A DNA stretch of 64,000 bases, from contig CAKRRF010000003.1 in NCBI GenBank assembly GCA_934394985.1, positions 1 through 64,000 of the forward strand, in the 5' to 3' direction. The translations under genes were made by a program, and so were the position numbers. Of the stretch, positions 52,521 to 61,377 are shown piece by piece; within the stretch, counting starts at the first letter, position 1, and every line of letters starts with the position of its first letter. Under the pieces are notes generated by a model. That model was not told where the DNA came from. It did not search any database and saw nothing but the letters and a program-made list of their open reading frames with translations. Source of the DNA: an uncultured Marvinbryantia sp. (GTDB lineage: Bacteria > Bacillota > Clostridia > Lachnospirales > Lachnospiraceae).

Positions 52521-53378
52521 TTGTCCCACTTTATGAAACAACTTCCCCAGACCTTCAGAGTTCTGTGGTCATCCAACCTGTTCAAGGCGCTGCTTCTGGT
52601 AATTCTGATGCTTCTGACAATACGTATCGTAAATTTTTGCTTTGACTATTTTAAGAAGAAAAACAATCTGCATACCAATTTTCTGAAGGGTGTACTACAG
52701 GCTCTGATCATTATTTTCTTTCTGATTCAGATCGGAAGTCTGTCGGATGCCATGGCAAGTTTTTATAATTCGATCCTGATGTCCTCTTCTCTGCTGGTTG
52801 TTGTGCTGGGCTTTGTATTTCAGGAAGGTTTATCCAATATCGTACATGGCTTTATTCTTACCTTTTTCAAGCCTTTTGATATCGGTGACCGGGTAAATGT
52901 GACCATCGATGGTGTGCAGATTACCGGATATATTCAGTCCATCAATCTGCGTAATACGATTATCCGAAATGTTTATAATAACAGCAGTGTCATCGTACCA
53001 AATGCCAAAATGGATCTTTGTGTCATTGATAACAGCTATTTTGATGAGAATTCTGTGAATTCCAATTTTCTGGATATTGAGATCACCTATGAATCTGATC
53101 TGGATCATGCCTGCGAGGTTTTCTCTCAGATCATTGACTCACATCCTCTTGTAAAGGCAGCAAAAAAGCCCCAGGCTGAACCGACTAAGATCTTAGTCAG
53201 TGCGCTTGGAGCCAGTGGGATAACCCTGCGGGCCAGTGTGGTAACAGCTACTATCGAAGAAAACTTCACCGCCTGCAGTGATATCCGCAAAGAACTGATT
53301 CATCAGTTTCATGAAGATCCTGCTCTTGATTTTGCTTATCCACATACCGTGGTGGTGCCTTACACATCCGAATCCTGA
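52521..53378 (+). CDS. mscS: Small-conductance mechanosensitive channel (MscS family)
   Basis: Releases solutes on hypo-osmotic shock. Length is 285 residues. Three membrane helices are followed by the MscS pore-lining segment (SLLVVVLGFVFQEGLSNIVHGF) and the beta domain (FDIGDRVNVTIDGVQITGYIQSINLRNTIIR, IVPNAKM). The pore helix has few of the Ala/Gly repeats of E. coli MscS. TTG at 52521 is the likely start because AAAGGAG is well spaced; ATG 52533 is too far. It is the only plus-strand gene between two ABC operons and is convergent with operon B, with an 8-bp gap. Confidence 0.92.
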   Translation: MSHFMKQLPQTFRVLWSSNLFKALLLVILMLLTIRIVNFCFDYFKKKNNLHTNFLKGVLQALIIIFFLIQIGSLSDAMASFYNSILMSSSLLVVVLGFVFQEGLSNIVHGFILTFFKPFDIGDRVNVTIDGVQITGYIQSINLRNTIIRNVYNNSSVIVPNAKMDLCVIDNSYFDENSVNSNFLDIEITYESDLDHACEVFSQIIDSHPLVKAAKKPQAEPTKILVSALGASGITLRASVVTATIEENFTACSDIRKELIHQFHEDPALDFAYPHTVVVPYTSES

Positions 53379-53386
53379 TCTGCTTT

Positions 53387-54274
53387 TTACAGATTACTTT
53401 CCTTGCGATTTGCCTGCTGTCTGCAGGCATTTCCTATATTTGTCAGACAAAGTACCGTCACCACCAGAAACAATCCCGGAATCAGTATGATCCACCAGGA
53501 ACCTGTCATCAGAGCCTTTTCTGCCAGTGACAGCATACTTCCCCAGGTAATAATCTCTACCGGAAGCCCGATTCCCATAAAGCTTAAGGTGGCCTCTGAC
53601 ATCATGGCCGTTCTTACATTCATGATAACCATAAACATAATCGCTGAGAAGAAGTTTGGTGCCAGATGCTTCCATAAGATGTGGAAAAAACCGCCTCCCA
53701 TACATCTGGATGCAATCACAAACTCACTGTTGCGAATCTGGCGCACCTCTGTACGTACCACTTTGGCAATACTGGTCCAGCTGGTCACTCCGATCACAAA
53801 GGAGAGACTGAGCACAGTCGCTTTTCCCATAATTGCCTGCAGCAGAATAATCAACAACAGCGATGGTACACTTAAGAAAATTTCTGTAAAACGCATGATC
53901 GCCTCATCAAGCCAGGCCGGTGCCATTCCACTGAATGCACCGACAATCACCGCTATCAACGTGGAAATCACGGTAGAAAGTCCACCTATGATCAGTGAAA
54001 TTCGGCCTCCATACCAGATCATGGAAAAAATATCTCTTCCCATCGTATCCGTTCCAAATAAAAACTCTCTGTCCGGTGCTTTATTATAATTCAGCAGATC
54101 CATATAAGTAGGATCTTTCGTCATGATCCACTCTGCACATACACACCCCAATACAATAAGGAGCAGTATTGCCACGGAAACCATTGGTTTTCCCTGATAC
54201 CATTTTTTCTTTTTCTCCGGAACTGTCTCCTGTATACTGCGAATACCGGTTAGTTCAAACGCTCTCTCTGTCAT
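53387..54274 (-). CDS. Peptide/nickel-type ABC permease (DppC type), operon B
   Basis: 295 residues. N-terminal cytoplasmic tail, then a helix (VAILLLIVLGCVCAEWI) and FGTDTMGRDIFSMIWYGGR, typical of DppC. EAA loop EVRQIRNSEFVIASRCMGGGFFHI. It is the last gene of operon B and overlaps the DppB-like gene by 4 bp. It is more diverged than a simple copy of the operon A permease, so the two systems are not recent duplicates. Confidence 0.91.
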   Translation of the reverse strand: MTERAFELTGIRSIQETVPEKKKKWYQGKPMVSVAILLLIVLGCVCAEWIMTKDPTYMDLLNYNKAPDREFLFGTDTMGRDIFSMIWYGGRISLIIGGLSTVISTLIAVIVGAFSGMAPAWLDEAIMRFTEIFLSVPSLLLIILLQAIMGKATVLSLSFVIGVTSWTSIAKVVRTEVRQIRNSEFVIASRCMGGGFFHILWKHLAPNFFSAIMFMVIMNVRTAMMSEATLSFMGIGLPVEIITWGSMLSLAEKALMTGSWWIILIPGLFLVVTVLCLTNIGNACRQQANRKESNL

Positions 54275-55275
54275 TGTTCCACCACCTCCGACTGCTCTGT
54301 GATTTCTTCTGCTCTCATGCGCGGATCAATCTGTTCATTGATGGTCTGGCTGACAATATTACAGAAAATAACCAGAATTCCTGACATCATACAAAGGAGC
54401 ATCAACAGATTATAATCATGGTATCTGGCACTTTCATAAGACAGTGCTCCTATTCCCGGATAGGAAAATACACTTTCTACCACATAAGTTCCCCCAAGTA
54501 CATGAGGTACTGCTATTGCCATGATGCTGAGGTATGCCGGCATCACGTTTCTTATACAGTGACGAAACATGATTTTTTTCTTGTTCAGCCCCTTTGCCTT
54601 TGCCAGCAGCACATAATCTGCCCTCACTTCTTCCAGAATCTTGTTGCGAATCATATAGGCATAGTACCACAGATGTTCCAGGATCACGATCGTCAGTGGC
54701 ATCACCAGATGCAGTGCCCGGTCTCCGATGTTTCCTGCATTTCCAGTACTGTATGCACCGCTGCTCGGCAACAATTTCAGATTTACAGAAAAAATCAGAA
54801 TCAGTACCAGCGCAATCCAGAATTCCGGGATACAGCTGGATATGGTCCCCAGCTTACAGAGAATCCTGTCTGCCATCTTATCTTCCTGCCAGGCACACAC
54901 AATTCCCAGCAGCAAAGAACCTGCAAATATACACAAAAATCCAATTCCTCCCAACAGCAGGGTATTTCCGATCCTTCCCCCAATGACTTCTGTTACATCC
55001 TGCTTATATTTAAAAGAAATTCCAAAATCTCCGTGCAGGGCATTTTTTACCCATTTTACATATTGCACCGATATCGGCTCATTCAGCCCCAGCTTTTCCA
55101 TAGCCCATTCCCGTTCTTCCGGACTCATTTTTTCTGATCGTTCCCCATAATAAGAAACCAGCGGATCTCCCGGTGCCAGACGGGCTACATAAAATACAGT
55201 GATGGACAATATCAGTACCGAAAAAAGAAAAATCAGAACTTTTTTTCCGTAATATGCCATTTTTTTCTGTTTCAT
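54271..55275 (-). CDS. Peptide/nickel-type ABC permease (DppB type), operon B
   Basis: About 334 residues from ATG 55275 (AAGGAG 7 bp upstream). Family sequence: FLFSVLILSITVFYVARLAPGDPL, GLNEPISVQYVKWVKNALHGDFGISF, EEVRADYVLLAKAKGLNKKKIMFRH (EAA loop), and a periplasmic loop ending INEQIDPRMRA. It overlaps the upstream ATPase gene by 4 bp. Confidence 0.92.
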   Translation of the reverse strand: MKQKKMAYYGKKVLIFLFSVLILSITVFYVARLAPGDPLVSYYGERSEKMSPEEREWAMEKLGLNEPISVQYVKWVKNALHGDFGISFKYKQDVTEVIGGRIGNTLLLGGIGFLCIFAGSLLLGIVCAWQEDKMADRILCKLGTISSCIPEFWIALVLILIFSVNLKLLPSSGAYSTGNAGNIGDRALHLVMPLTIVILEHLWYYAYMIRNKILEEVRADYVLLAKAKGLNKKKIMFRHCIRNVMPAYLSIMAIAVPHVLGGTYVVESVFSYPGIGALSYESARYHDYNLLMLLCMMSGILVIFCNIVSQTINEQIDPRMRAEEITEQSEVVEQ

Positions 55276-56189
55276 GACTGCACTCCTTTCCCGGATCCGG
55301 TATGTGAGAGCAATGCAAAATGTCCCGGCGTGATTTCTGTCCATTCACTGTTTTCCAGGCTCTCTCCATCGAATGTCCGCAGCACACGTTTTCTTTCCCT
55401 GATCGGATCCGGAACAGGTATTGCCGATAATAACGTCTGTGTATAAGGATGTACCGGATTGGCAAATAATTCTTCTGCATCTGCCAGTTCTACCAGTCTT
55501 CCCTGATACATTACTCCCACCCTGTCGCAGAGATATTCTACCATGGCCAGATCATGGGCGATAAACAGGAAGGTAAACCCGTGTTCTTCCTGCAAATGGC
55601 GAAACAGGTTCACAATCTGTGCCTGTATCGATACGTCCAGGGAAGCAATCGGTTCATCTGCCACCAGAAATTCCGGCTCCATGCTTAAGGATCTGGCAAT
55701 CGCTACACGCTGACGCTGTCCTCCTGACAATTCGGAAGGATAACGATCCAGAAAACTTTCATCCAGTCCTACATATTCCATCTGAAATGCCGCTTCTTTC
55801 CTCAGACTTCCTCTTATCGGAGTGATATGCTGAATTTTCAGAGGCTCTGTTATGATATCTGCCACTTTCATTTTCTGATTCAGGCTGGATGCAGAATCCT
55901 GAAAAATCATCTGGCGTCTGGTCTGCAGCATTTTCTTGTTTTTTCGTGCTTCTTTCTTATCACAGACATTTACATCTTTATACCAGATTTCTCCTTTTGT
56001 CGGCTGGTAAATATCCATAAGACATCTGGCTACCGTAGATTTTCCGGAACCGGATTCTCCTACCAGTCCGAAAATTTCTCCTTTATAAATCTGAAAAGAG
56101 ACATCATCCACTGCACGTACTTTGATCTTTTTCGTCAGTTGAAACATATGGGTGAGATGTCTGACATCTATAAGTACTTCATTTTTCAA
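55272..56189 (-). CDS. Peptide/nickel-type ABC ATP-binding protein (DppF type), operon B
   Basis: 305 residues. Walker A GESGSGKST, Q-loop IFQDSASSLNQ, signature ELSGGQRQRVAIAR, Walker B LVADEPIASLDVSIQAQ (the PIASLD form is typical of this subfamily). A C-terminal oligopeptide-type extension is present (HPYTQTLLSAIPVPDP). It overlaps both neighbours by 4 bp. Confidence 0.93.
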   Translation of the reverse strand: MKNEVLIDVRHLTHMFQLTKKIKVRAVDDVSFQIYKGEIFGLVGESGSGKSTVARCLMDIYQPTKGEIWYKDVNVCDKKEARKNKKMLQTRRQMIFQDSASSLNQKMKVADIITEPLKIQHITPIRGSLRKEAAFQMEYVGLDESFLDRYPSELSGGQRQRVAIARSLSMEPEFLVADEPIASLDVSIQAQIVNLFRHLQEEHGFTFLFIAHDLAMVEYLCDRVGVMYQGRLVELADAEELFANPVHPYTQTLLSAIPVPDPIRERKRVLRTFDGESLENSEWTEITPGHFALLSHTGSGKGVQS

Positions 56190-57196
56190 AGCTTTCGTCC
56201 CCCTATTGGAGTTTCTATCTGAGGCGCCCTCGGATCCAGCAGCCAGGTAGCCGCATAATGGGTATCTGTGATCTGGAACATAGGCGGCATTTCCTCATAA
56301 TCAATATTTAAGGCATACTCATTCCTGCTGGCATATGCATCACCTTTTGGTGGATGGATCAAGGTCGGTGGCATTCCCGGAATGGTATACAGACTTTCTT
56401 TTCCTTTTGCAAAAGCCGGCAGAGACTTCATCAGTCCCCAGGTATATGGATGCCTTGGATCATAATATACTTCTTCCGCGGTTCCGATCTCTACGATTTT
56501 TCCCGCATACATCACAGCAACCCTGTCTGCTACCCTGGCTACTACGCCCAGATCATGGGATACCAGTATGGTCGCTGTCCCCAGCTTCCTTTGTATTTCC
56601 CGCAGAAGATCCAGAATCTGTGCCTGTATCGTCACATCCAACGCTGTTGTCGGCTCATCGGCAAACAGGATATCCGGATCTGCCGCCAGCGCAATTGCCA
56701 TGACACATCTTTGGCGCATTCCACCGGAAAACTGCCACGGATACTGATGATATCGTTCTTTTGGATGAGAGATTCCCACCAGTTCCATAAGCTCCAGTAC
56801 TTTCTGATACACTTCGTCTCTGGTGTATGTTTTATGATGAACCAGTACGGCTTCTGCGATCTGTTTTCCGATTTTTATGGTCGGATTTAATGCCGTCAGT
56901 GGATCCTGAAAGATCATGGAAAAGACCTTTCCTCTTAGATTCTGCATTTCTTTTTCCCGGCTGCATGTGATGTCCTGTCCGCAGACACTTATGCTTCCGT
57001 TTTTGATTCTGGCACTTGGCGGAAGCAGCTTCATGATGCTTTTACACAGCATGCTTTTTCCACATCCTGATTCTCCCACAATCGCCAGTACTTCTCCTTT
57101 TTGTAAAGAAAAAGACACATCCCTTACTGCCTGCACTTCTCCGGCAGGACTGTCAATACTGACGGAAAGATTTTTTACTTCTAATAATTGTTCCAT
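56186..57196 (-). CDS. Peptide/nickel-type ABC ATP-binding protein (DppD type), operon B
   Basis: About 336 residues from ATG 57196 (AAGGAT upstream). Walker A GESGCGKSM (Met in place of the usual Thr after Ser), Q-loop IFQDPLTALNP, signature FSGGMRQRCVMAIAL, Walker B LFADEPTTALDVTIQAQ. C-terminal extension HPYTWGLMKSLPAFAKGKESLYTIPGMPP is oligopeptide-type. It follows the binding-protein gene by 65 bp. Confidence 0.93.
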   Translation of the reverse strand: MEQLLEVKNLSVSIDSPAGEVQAVRDVSFSLQKGEVLAIVGESGCGKSMLCKSIMKLLPPSARIKNGSISVCGQDITCSREKEMQNLRGKVFSMIFQDPLTALNPTIKIGKQIAEAVLVHHKTYTRDEVYQKVLELMELVGISHPKERYHQYPWQFSGGMRQRCVMAIALAADPDILFADEPTTALDVTIQAQILDLLREIQRKLGTATILVSHDLGVVARVADRVAVMYAGKIVEIGTAEEVYYDPRHPYTWGLMKSLPAFAKGKESLYTIPGMPPTLIHPPKGDAYASRNEYALNIDYEEMPPMFQITDTHYAATWLLDPRAPQIETPIGGRKL

Positions 57197-57261
57197 TTCT
57201 ATCCTTTTTCTGATCGTGCGAAAAAGGGGCACAATCTGTGCCCCTTCACACTTTCTGGTTA

Positions 57262-58803
57262 TTATTCTTCAATTGTCCAGTCTGCAACATTCCAGAAAAT
57301 ACCAACTCCGTGATGACCCATAATAGTATCCGGATCAATTCCGTGAATGTCACTGTCTGCTACATAGTTGGCATCAATATAGCAGATAAATGCGTAAGCC
57401 GGATCATTTGCCAGTTCTACCTGGAACTTGTCATAAGCTTCTGTTCTGACTTCCGGATCGCTGGACTCTCTGGCTTCTGTCAGATATTCATCTACCTTTT
57501 CATTGGAATAGCTGGAGTAGTTTGCTCCCTTATCTGTACCAAATACTTTGTAGGTATGATCATCCGCATCAAATGGACTTCCCCATCCAATCAGGAATGC
57601 CATCTGTCCTGCCCAGTCTGTCTGTGCCGGAATCTCAACTGTTACGTCCATGCCGATTTCTTTCAGTTCCTGTGCTGCGATCTGTGCCATATCGATACGC
57701 ACCTGATCTCCTGAACTTACACTGATGACAAAGCCGACTTTTTCTCCATCGCGGTAATAGAAACCGTCATCTCCCATTTCACATCCGGCAGCTTCCAGTA
57801 CTTCTTTTGCCTTTTCCGGATTGTAGTCATAATGTTCTACGTCTTCATTGTTATAAATATTTCTCTGAAGCGGTCCGTAAGCTTCCATTCCCTGTCCTAA
57901 CAGCACTGCATCGATGATAGCCTGACGATCCAGTCCATAACATACTGCCGGGATCAGATCTCTGTTTTTCTGCCAGTATTCATTTCCAAAGTTGAACATG
58001 ATTCCACGATAATCAGCTGTCTTCATATCATAGCAGGTATATGCATCATCATCCACAAATGTAGCGGCATCCTTTGGAGTCAGCAGTGCCAGATCCAGTT
58101 CCTGGGATTTCAGCTGTAATGCTTTCGCATTATCATCCGGAACTACTTTAAATACAATGGTATCAATGTTTGGTTCACCCTTGAAGTAATCTTCATTTTT
58201 GGTCAGGGTAATTGCCTGTCCCTCTTCCCAGGATTCCAGTTTGTATGGGCCTGTTCCAACTGGATTACGGAAGAAATCAGAAGTCTGCATATCTTCGCCT
58301 TCCAGCAGATGCTTTGGAAGTACTGCCATTGTCATATAATCCAAAAATGCTACGTTCGGAGCATCCAGTTTAAATGCAATGGTATGATCATCGATCACTG
58401 TAATTTCCTGAATATCTTCATAGTTTGGTGCATTTTCAGAACCGTTTTCCGGATCCATAATTGCTTCGATGGTGAACTTCACGTCTTCTGCTGTCACAGG
58501 TTCTCCATCCTGCCACTTTGCATCTTCTACCATATGAAATGTGTAAGTATTTGTGTCTTCATCAAATTCCCAGCTTTCAGCCAGTGCCGGAACTACCTGG
58601 TTATCTCCATCATGTCCGGTCAGTCCGTTAAAAATCAGAATATTAATCTCACCATGTTCATCCATTGCAGGATTGATTCTGGTGTAATCACCACTACCGT
58701 AAACCAGTGTTTCGCCTTCCGCAGATACCGTCATTGCAGCTCCTGCACAGACCAGTGATAAGGCCATAAATAATCCCGCTATTTTAAGCATTCTCTTTTT
58801 CAT
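57262..58803 (-). CDS. Family 5 extracellular solute-binding protein (peptide/nickel type), operon B
   Basis: About 513 residues from ATG 58803 (MKKRMLKIAG). Family blocks: MDEHGEINILIFNGLTG, TYTFHMVEDAKWQDGEP, VGTGPYKLESWEEGQ, CYGLDRQAIIDAV. The signal peptide ends near TVSAEG. A Cys in SLVCAG does not fit a lipobox well. It is first in operon B. The two binding proteins of this window differ clearly, which suggests different ligands. Confidence 0.91.
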   Translation of the reverse strand: MKKRMLKIAGLFMALSLVCAGAAMTVSAEGETLVYGSGDYTRINPAMDEHGEINILIFNGLTGHDGDNQVVPALAESWEFDEDTNTYTFHMVEDAKWQDGEPVTAEDVKFTIEAIMDPENGSENAPNYEDIQEITVIDDHTIAFKLDAPNVAFLDYMTMAVLPKHLLEGEDMQTSDFFRNPVGTGPYKLESWEEGQAITLTKNEDYFKGEPNIDTIVFKVVPDDNAKALQLKSQELDLALLTPKDAATFVDDDAYTCYDMKTADYRGIMFNFGNEYWQKNRDLIPAVCYGLDRQAIIDAVLLGQGMEAYGPLQRNIYNNEDVEHYDYNPEKAKEVLEAAGCEMGDDGFYYRDGEKVGFVISVSSGDQVRIDMAQIAAQELKEIGMDVTVEIPAQTDWAGQMAFLIGWGSPFDADDHTYKVFGTDKGANYSSYSNEKVDEYLTEARESSDPEVRTEAYDKFQVELANDPAYAFICYIDANYVADSDIHGIDPDTIMGHHGVGIFWNVADWTIEE

Positions 58804-58846
58804 TTCTTGTTTCCCCCGCATATTTTTAATTCGTTACGTAAGGACT

Positions 58847-58938
58847 ATCATACCAGACAAGCCCATTGTCCGTAAGCCCCATAGGGGGATATCTGACCAT
58901 TCCGTTTTTCACTACTATTATTCCTTTTTGGAATATCT
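58847..58938 (-). promoter_or_regulatory. Operon B promoter with bipartite upstream module
   Basis: Sense (minus) strand: AGATATTCCA (58938-58929), then ATATCCCCCT (58892-58883), 7 bp, TTACGG as -35 (58875-58870), 17-bp spacer, TATGAT as -10 (58852-58847). The arrangement matches that before operon A. The C-tract continues as CCCCC-TAT-GGGG, a short palindrome. Confidence 0.65.
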
Positions 58939-59053
58939 GGAAAGTTCTTGCTTTCAGGGTCTACTTCCTGCTTTTGCCGATTCTTTACCACGGATTCCAC
59001 TTGATTCTTCTTTTCCGGGGTAGCGATGATGTACCACCGCCTCAACAAGCTTA

Positions 59054-59133
59054 GTATTTAGATTTTTTTCTAAATACTTGTTGACTTCCTGGTATTTTCA
59101 TCATATACTGTATTTAGAAACTTTTCTAAATAC
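59054..59133 (+). promoter_or_regulatory. sdpRI promoter bracketed by two identical operators
   Basis: Operator 1 (59054-59077) and operator 2 (59110-59133) are both GTATTTAGA-N6-TCTAAATAC with perfect arms. Between them lies TTGACT (59081-59086), 17-bp spacer, TATACT (59104-59109). Operator 1 ends 3 bp before the -35 box and operator 2 begins directly after the -10 box. ArsR-type autorepression is the natural reading. Confidence 0.85.
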
Positions 59134-59158
59134 ACCAAAACAAGAAAGGAGGAATGCT

Positions 59159-59452
59159 ATGGCTTTTGCAGATACTTTTAAGGCTCTGTCCGATCCGGTA
59201 CGGCGTGAGATCCTACTGCTTCTTAAGCATGGGAAGCTATCCGCCGGAGAAATCGGCAGCCACTTTGATATGACAGGAGCTACTGTTTCCTATCATTTGA
59301 AAATATTAAAAAAAGCTGATTTGATCTGGGAAACAAAAGTGAAAAATTTTATTTATTATGAACTCAATACTTCCGTTGTAGATGAACTTCTTCTGTGGCT
59401 GAAGGATCTGAAAGGAGATAACTCTTATGATAAAAATGATAAAACCTTATAA
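59159..59452 (+). CDS. sdpR: ArsR-family transcriptional regulator, SdpR-like autorepressor
   Basis: 97-residue winged-helix protein. Family blocks: ALSDPVRREILLLLKHGKLSAGEIGSHF and the recognition helix GATVSYHLKILKKADLI, followed by the wing (ETKVKNFIYYEL). No metal-binding CxC pair is present, as in SdpR and unlike ArsR metal sensors. AAGGAGG precedes ATG 59159. It overlaps the downstream SdpI-like gene by 26 bp. In Bacillus, SdpI captures SdpR at the membrane when the SdpC toxin is present. Confidence 0.9.
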   Translation: MAFADTFKALSDPVRREILLLLKHGKLSAGEIGSHFDMTGATVSYHLKILKKADLIWETKVKNFIYYELNTSVVDELLLWLKDLKGDNSYDKNDKTL

Positions 59453-60068
59453 ACGAACACTGCTAGCTACCAGTCTGCTTGCACTTTCTCCTGTTCTGGT
59501 GGGACTGCTCCTGTGGAATCGGCTTCCTGCACAGATTCCTACTCATTTCTCAGGGACAAATACACCAGATGACTGGAGCAGTAAGGCAACCGCAGTATTT
59601 GGAATGCCGCTTTTTCTGTTTGCTATGCAGTGGCTCTGCTTTCTGTGCACCAGTGCAGATCCAAAACGACAAAATATCAGTCCAAAGCTGATTCGGGTAC
59701 TGCTATGGTTTCTGGCCATTCTTTCTCCGACTGTTATCTGCTCCTGCTATGCTGTCGCCCTTGGTGTAAATATCAATATCGGCATGCTTGTCAATCTGCT
59801 CGTCGGTATTATTTTTCTGATTCTTGGCAATTATCTGCACAAAGTAAAACAGAACTACACCATCGGCATCCGCATTCCATGGGCATTAAACAGTGAAGAA
59901 AACTGGAACCGCACCCATCGCCTCAGTGCCTGGATCTTTATCCTTGGGGGCATCGTTATGATTGCCAATGCATTTCTCCTCTCCGAGGCACTCCTGTTTT
60001 TTGTAATTTTCGCACTGCTTTTCATACCATGCGGATATTCTTTTCTGTTATACAAAAAAGGGATCTGA
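59427..60068 (+). CDS. sdpI: SdpI-family membrane immunity/signalling protein
   Basis: 213 residues with six predicted helices. The N-terminal DUF1648-type motif LPAQIPTHFSGTNTPDDWSSK is present, and the C-terminal SdpI domain includes NYTIGIRIPWALNSEENWNRTHRL, the conserved R-PW-N-WN-TH block. In Bacillus this protein confers resistance to the SDP toxin and sequesters SdpR. No toxin gene (sdpC) or its processing genes sdpAB lie nearby, so an orphan defence or envelope-stress role is inferred. Confidence 0.9.
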   Translation: MIKMIKPYKRTLLATSLLALSPVLVGLLLWNRLPAQIPTHFSGTNTPDDWSSKATAVFGMPLFLFAMQWLCFLCTSADPKRQNISPKLIRVLLWFLAILSPTVICSCYAVALGVNINIGMLVNLLVGIIFLILGNYLHKVKQNYTIGIRIPWALNSEENWNRTHRLSAWIFILGGIVMIANAFLLSEALLFFVIFALLFIPCGYSFLLYKKGI

Positions 60069-60073
60069 AAGAA

Positions 60074-60123
60074 AAAGACTTTATCGGCATCAGATTATCA
60101 CATCTGGTCCTGATAAAGTCTTT
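60074..60123. terminator. Bidirectional terminator after sdpI
   Basis: 12-bp stem AAAGACTTTATC/GATAAAGTCTTT (60074-60085 and 60112-60123) with extra pairing of ATCAGA- and TCTGGT-like segments in the loop. It lies between the convergent sdpI and rlmI-like genes. Confidence 0.8.
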
Positions 60124-60165
60124 GTTTCTAATTCCTGCTCCTTGCCCGGATGACATTCCTGTTTC

Positions 60166-61368
60166 TTACTTCTCATCCACCACCTGGAAAATGTAGAACT
60201 TCAGATAATAGGACTCGTCTGCCGACCACAAAATCGGATGGTCTGCTGCCTGTGTACGGAATTCTACCTGGCGCAGGCGCTTATGGGCACTGACTGCCGC
60301 CTGATGAATCACTTTGGTGAAGTTCTCATAGTCCATATAATGGGAACAGGAGCAGGTTGCCAGATAGCCGCCGTCTTTCACCAGTTTCATGCCACGGATG
60401 TTGATCTCCCGGTAGCCTTTCATGGCATTCTTGATGGTATTTTTTGCTTTGGTAAATGCCGGAGGATCCAGAATCACTACATCGTACTTCTCTCCTGCCA
60501 CTTCCAGCTTCGGCAGTTCATCAAAGACATCCGCTGCCCGGAATTTTACCGTATCCTGCAGACCATTGCGAATGGCATTTTCTGTGGCCTGCTGTACTGC
60601 ATATTCTGAAATATCCAGCCCGGTCACTTCTCTCGCTCCTGCAATTCCTGCATTTAAAGCAAAGGTTCCCATATGAGTAAAGCAGTCCAGCACTCGTTTT
60701 TCTTTACAAATACGCTGAATAGCCAGTCGGTTGTATTTCTGATCCAGGAAAAATCCGGTCTTCTGTCCATCTTTGACATCTACCAGATATTTTACTCCGT
60801 TTTCCACAATCTCCACATTGGTATCAAACTCCGGTCCGATAAATGCTTTCACCGGCTGCATGCCCTCTTTTTTCCGCTCTTTGGCATCACTGCGCTCATA
60901 GACGCCACGAATCTCAATACCATCTTCTGCCAGAACTTCTTTCAGAAGACTCACGATCGTTTCCTTCATCTGCTCCATGCCAAGTGCCAGACACTGCACC
61001 ACCAGTACTGTTTCGTATTTATCTACTACCAGCCCCGGAAGAAAATCTGCCTCTCCGAAGATCAGCCGACAGCTGGATGTATCTACGGTATTCTTACGAT
61101 ATTCCCATGCATTTTTTACCCGCATACGCAGAAATGCTTCATCAATCTCCTGATCCGCCTTTCTGGTCATCATCCGGATGCGGATCTTTGAATTCTGATT
61201 GATAAATCCACGCCCCATCGGGTAACCGTCAAAATCATGCACCAGCACAATATCTCCGTTTTTAAAGCTTCCTGTAATCGTGGCAATCTCATTATCATAA
61301 ATCCAGAGACCTCCGGATTTAATGGTGCGTCCTTCTCCTTTTTTAAGGGTTACAATTGTATGATTCAT
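60166..61368 (-). CDS. Class I SAM-dependent rRNA methyltransferase, RlmI/YwbD family
   Basis: 400 residues. N-terminal PUA domain (VTLKKGEGRTIKSGGLWIYDNEI), an EEHEE-type linker domain, and a C-terminal Rossmann methyltransferase: VLDCFTHMGTFALNA, GLDISEYAVQ, and ILDPPAFTKAK (the DPP catalytic motif), then CSCSHYM. Relatives make m5C in 23S rRNA; the exact site here is inferred from family only. AGGAG precedes the ATG. It ends a three-gene minus-strand run with the HD protein. Confidence 0.93.
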   Translation of the reverse strand: MNHTIVTLKKGEGRTIKSGGLWIYDNEIATITGSFKNGDIVLVHDFDGYPMGRGFINQNSKIRIRMMTRKADQEIDEAFLRMRVKNAWEYRKNTVDTSSCRLIFGEADFLPGLVVDKYETVLVVQCLALGMEQMKETIVSLLKEVLAEDGIEIRGVYERSDAKERKKEGMQPVKAFIGPEFDTNVEIVENGVKYLVDVKDGQKTGFFLDQKYNRLAIQRICKEKRVLDCFTHMGTFALNAGIAGAREVTGLDISEYAVQQATENAIRNGLQDTVKFRAADVFDELPKLEVAGEKYDVVILDPPAFTKAKNTIKNAMKGYREINIRGMKLVKDGGYLATCSCSHYMDYENFTKVIHQAAVSAHKRLRQVEFRTQAADHPILWSADESYYLKFYIFQVVDEK

Positions 61369-61377
61369 GCTTTTCTC

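Noticed and set aside
47311..58803. Recent tandem duplication of one ABC operon
   Set aside because: Gene orders differ, permease and binding-protein sequences are well diverged, and only one system has ATPases with long C-terminal oligopeptide extensions. Only the promoter module is shared closely.
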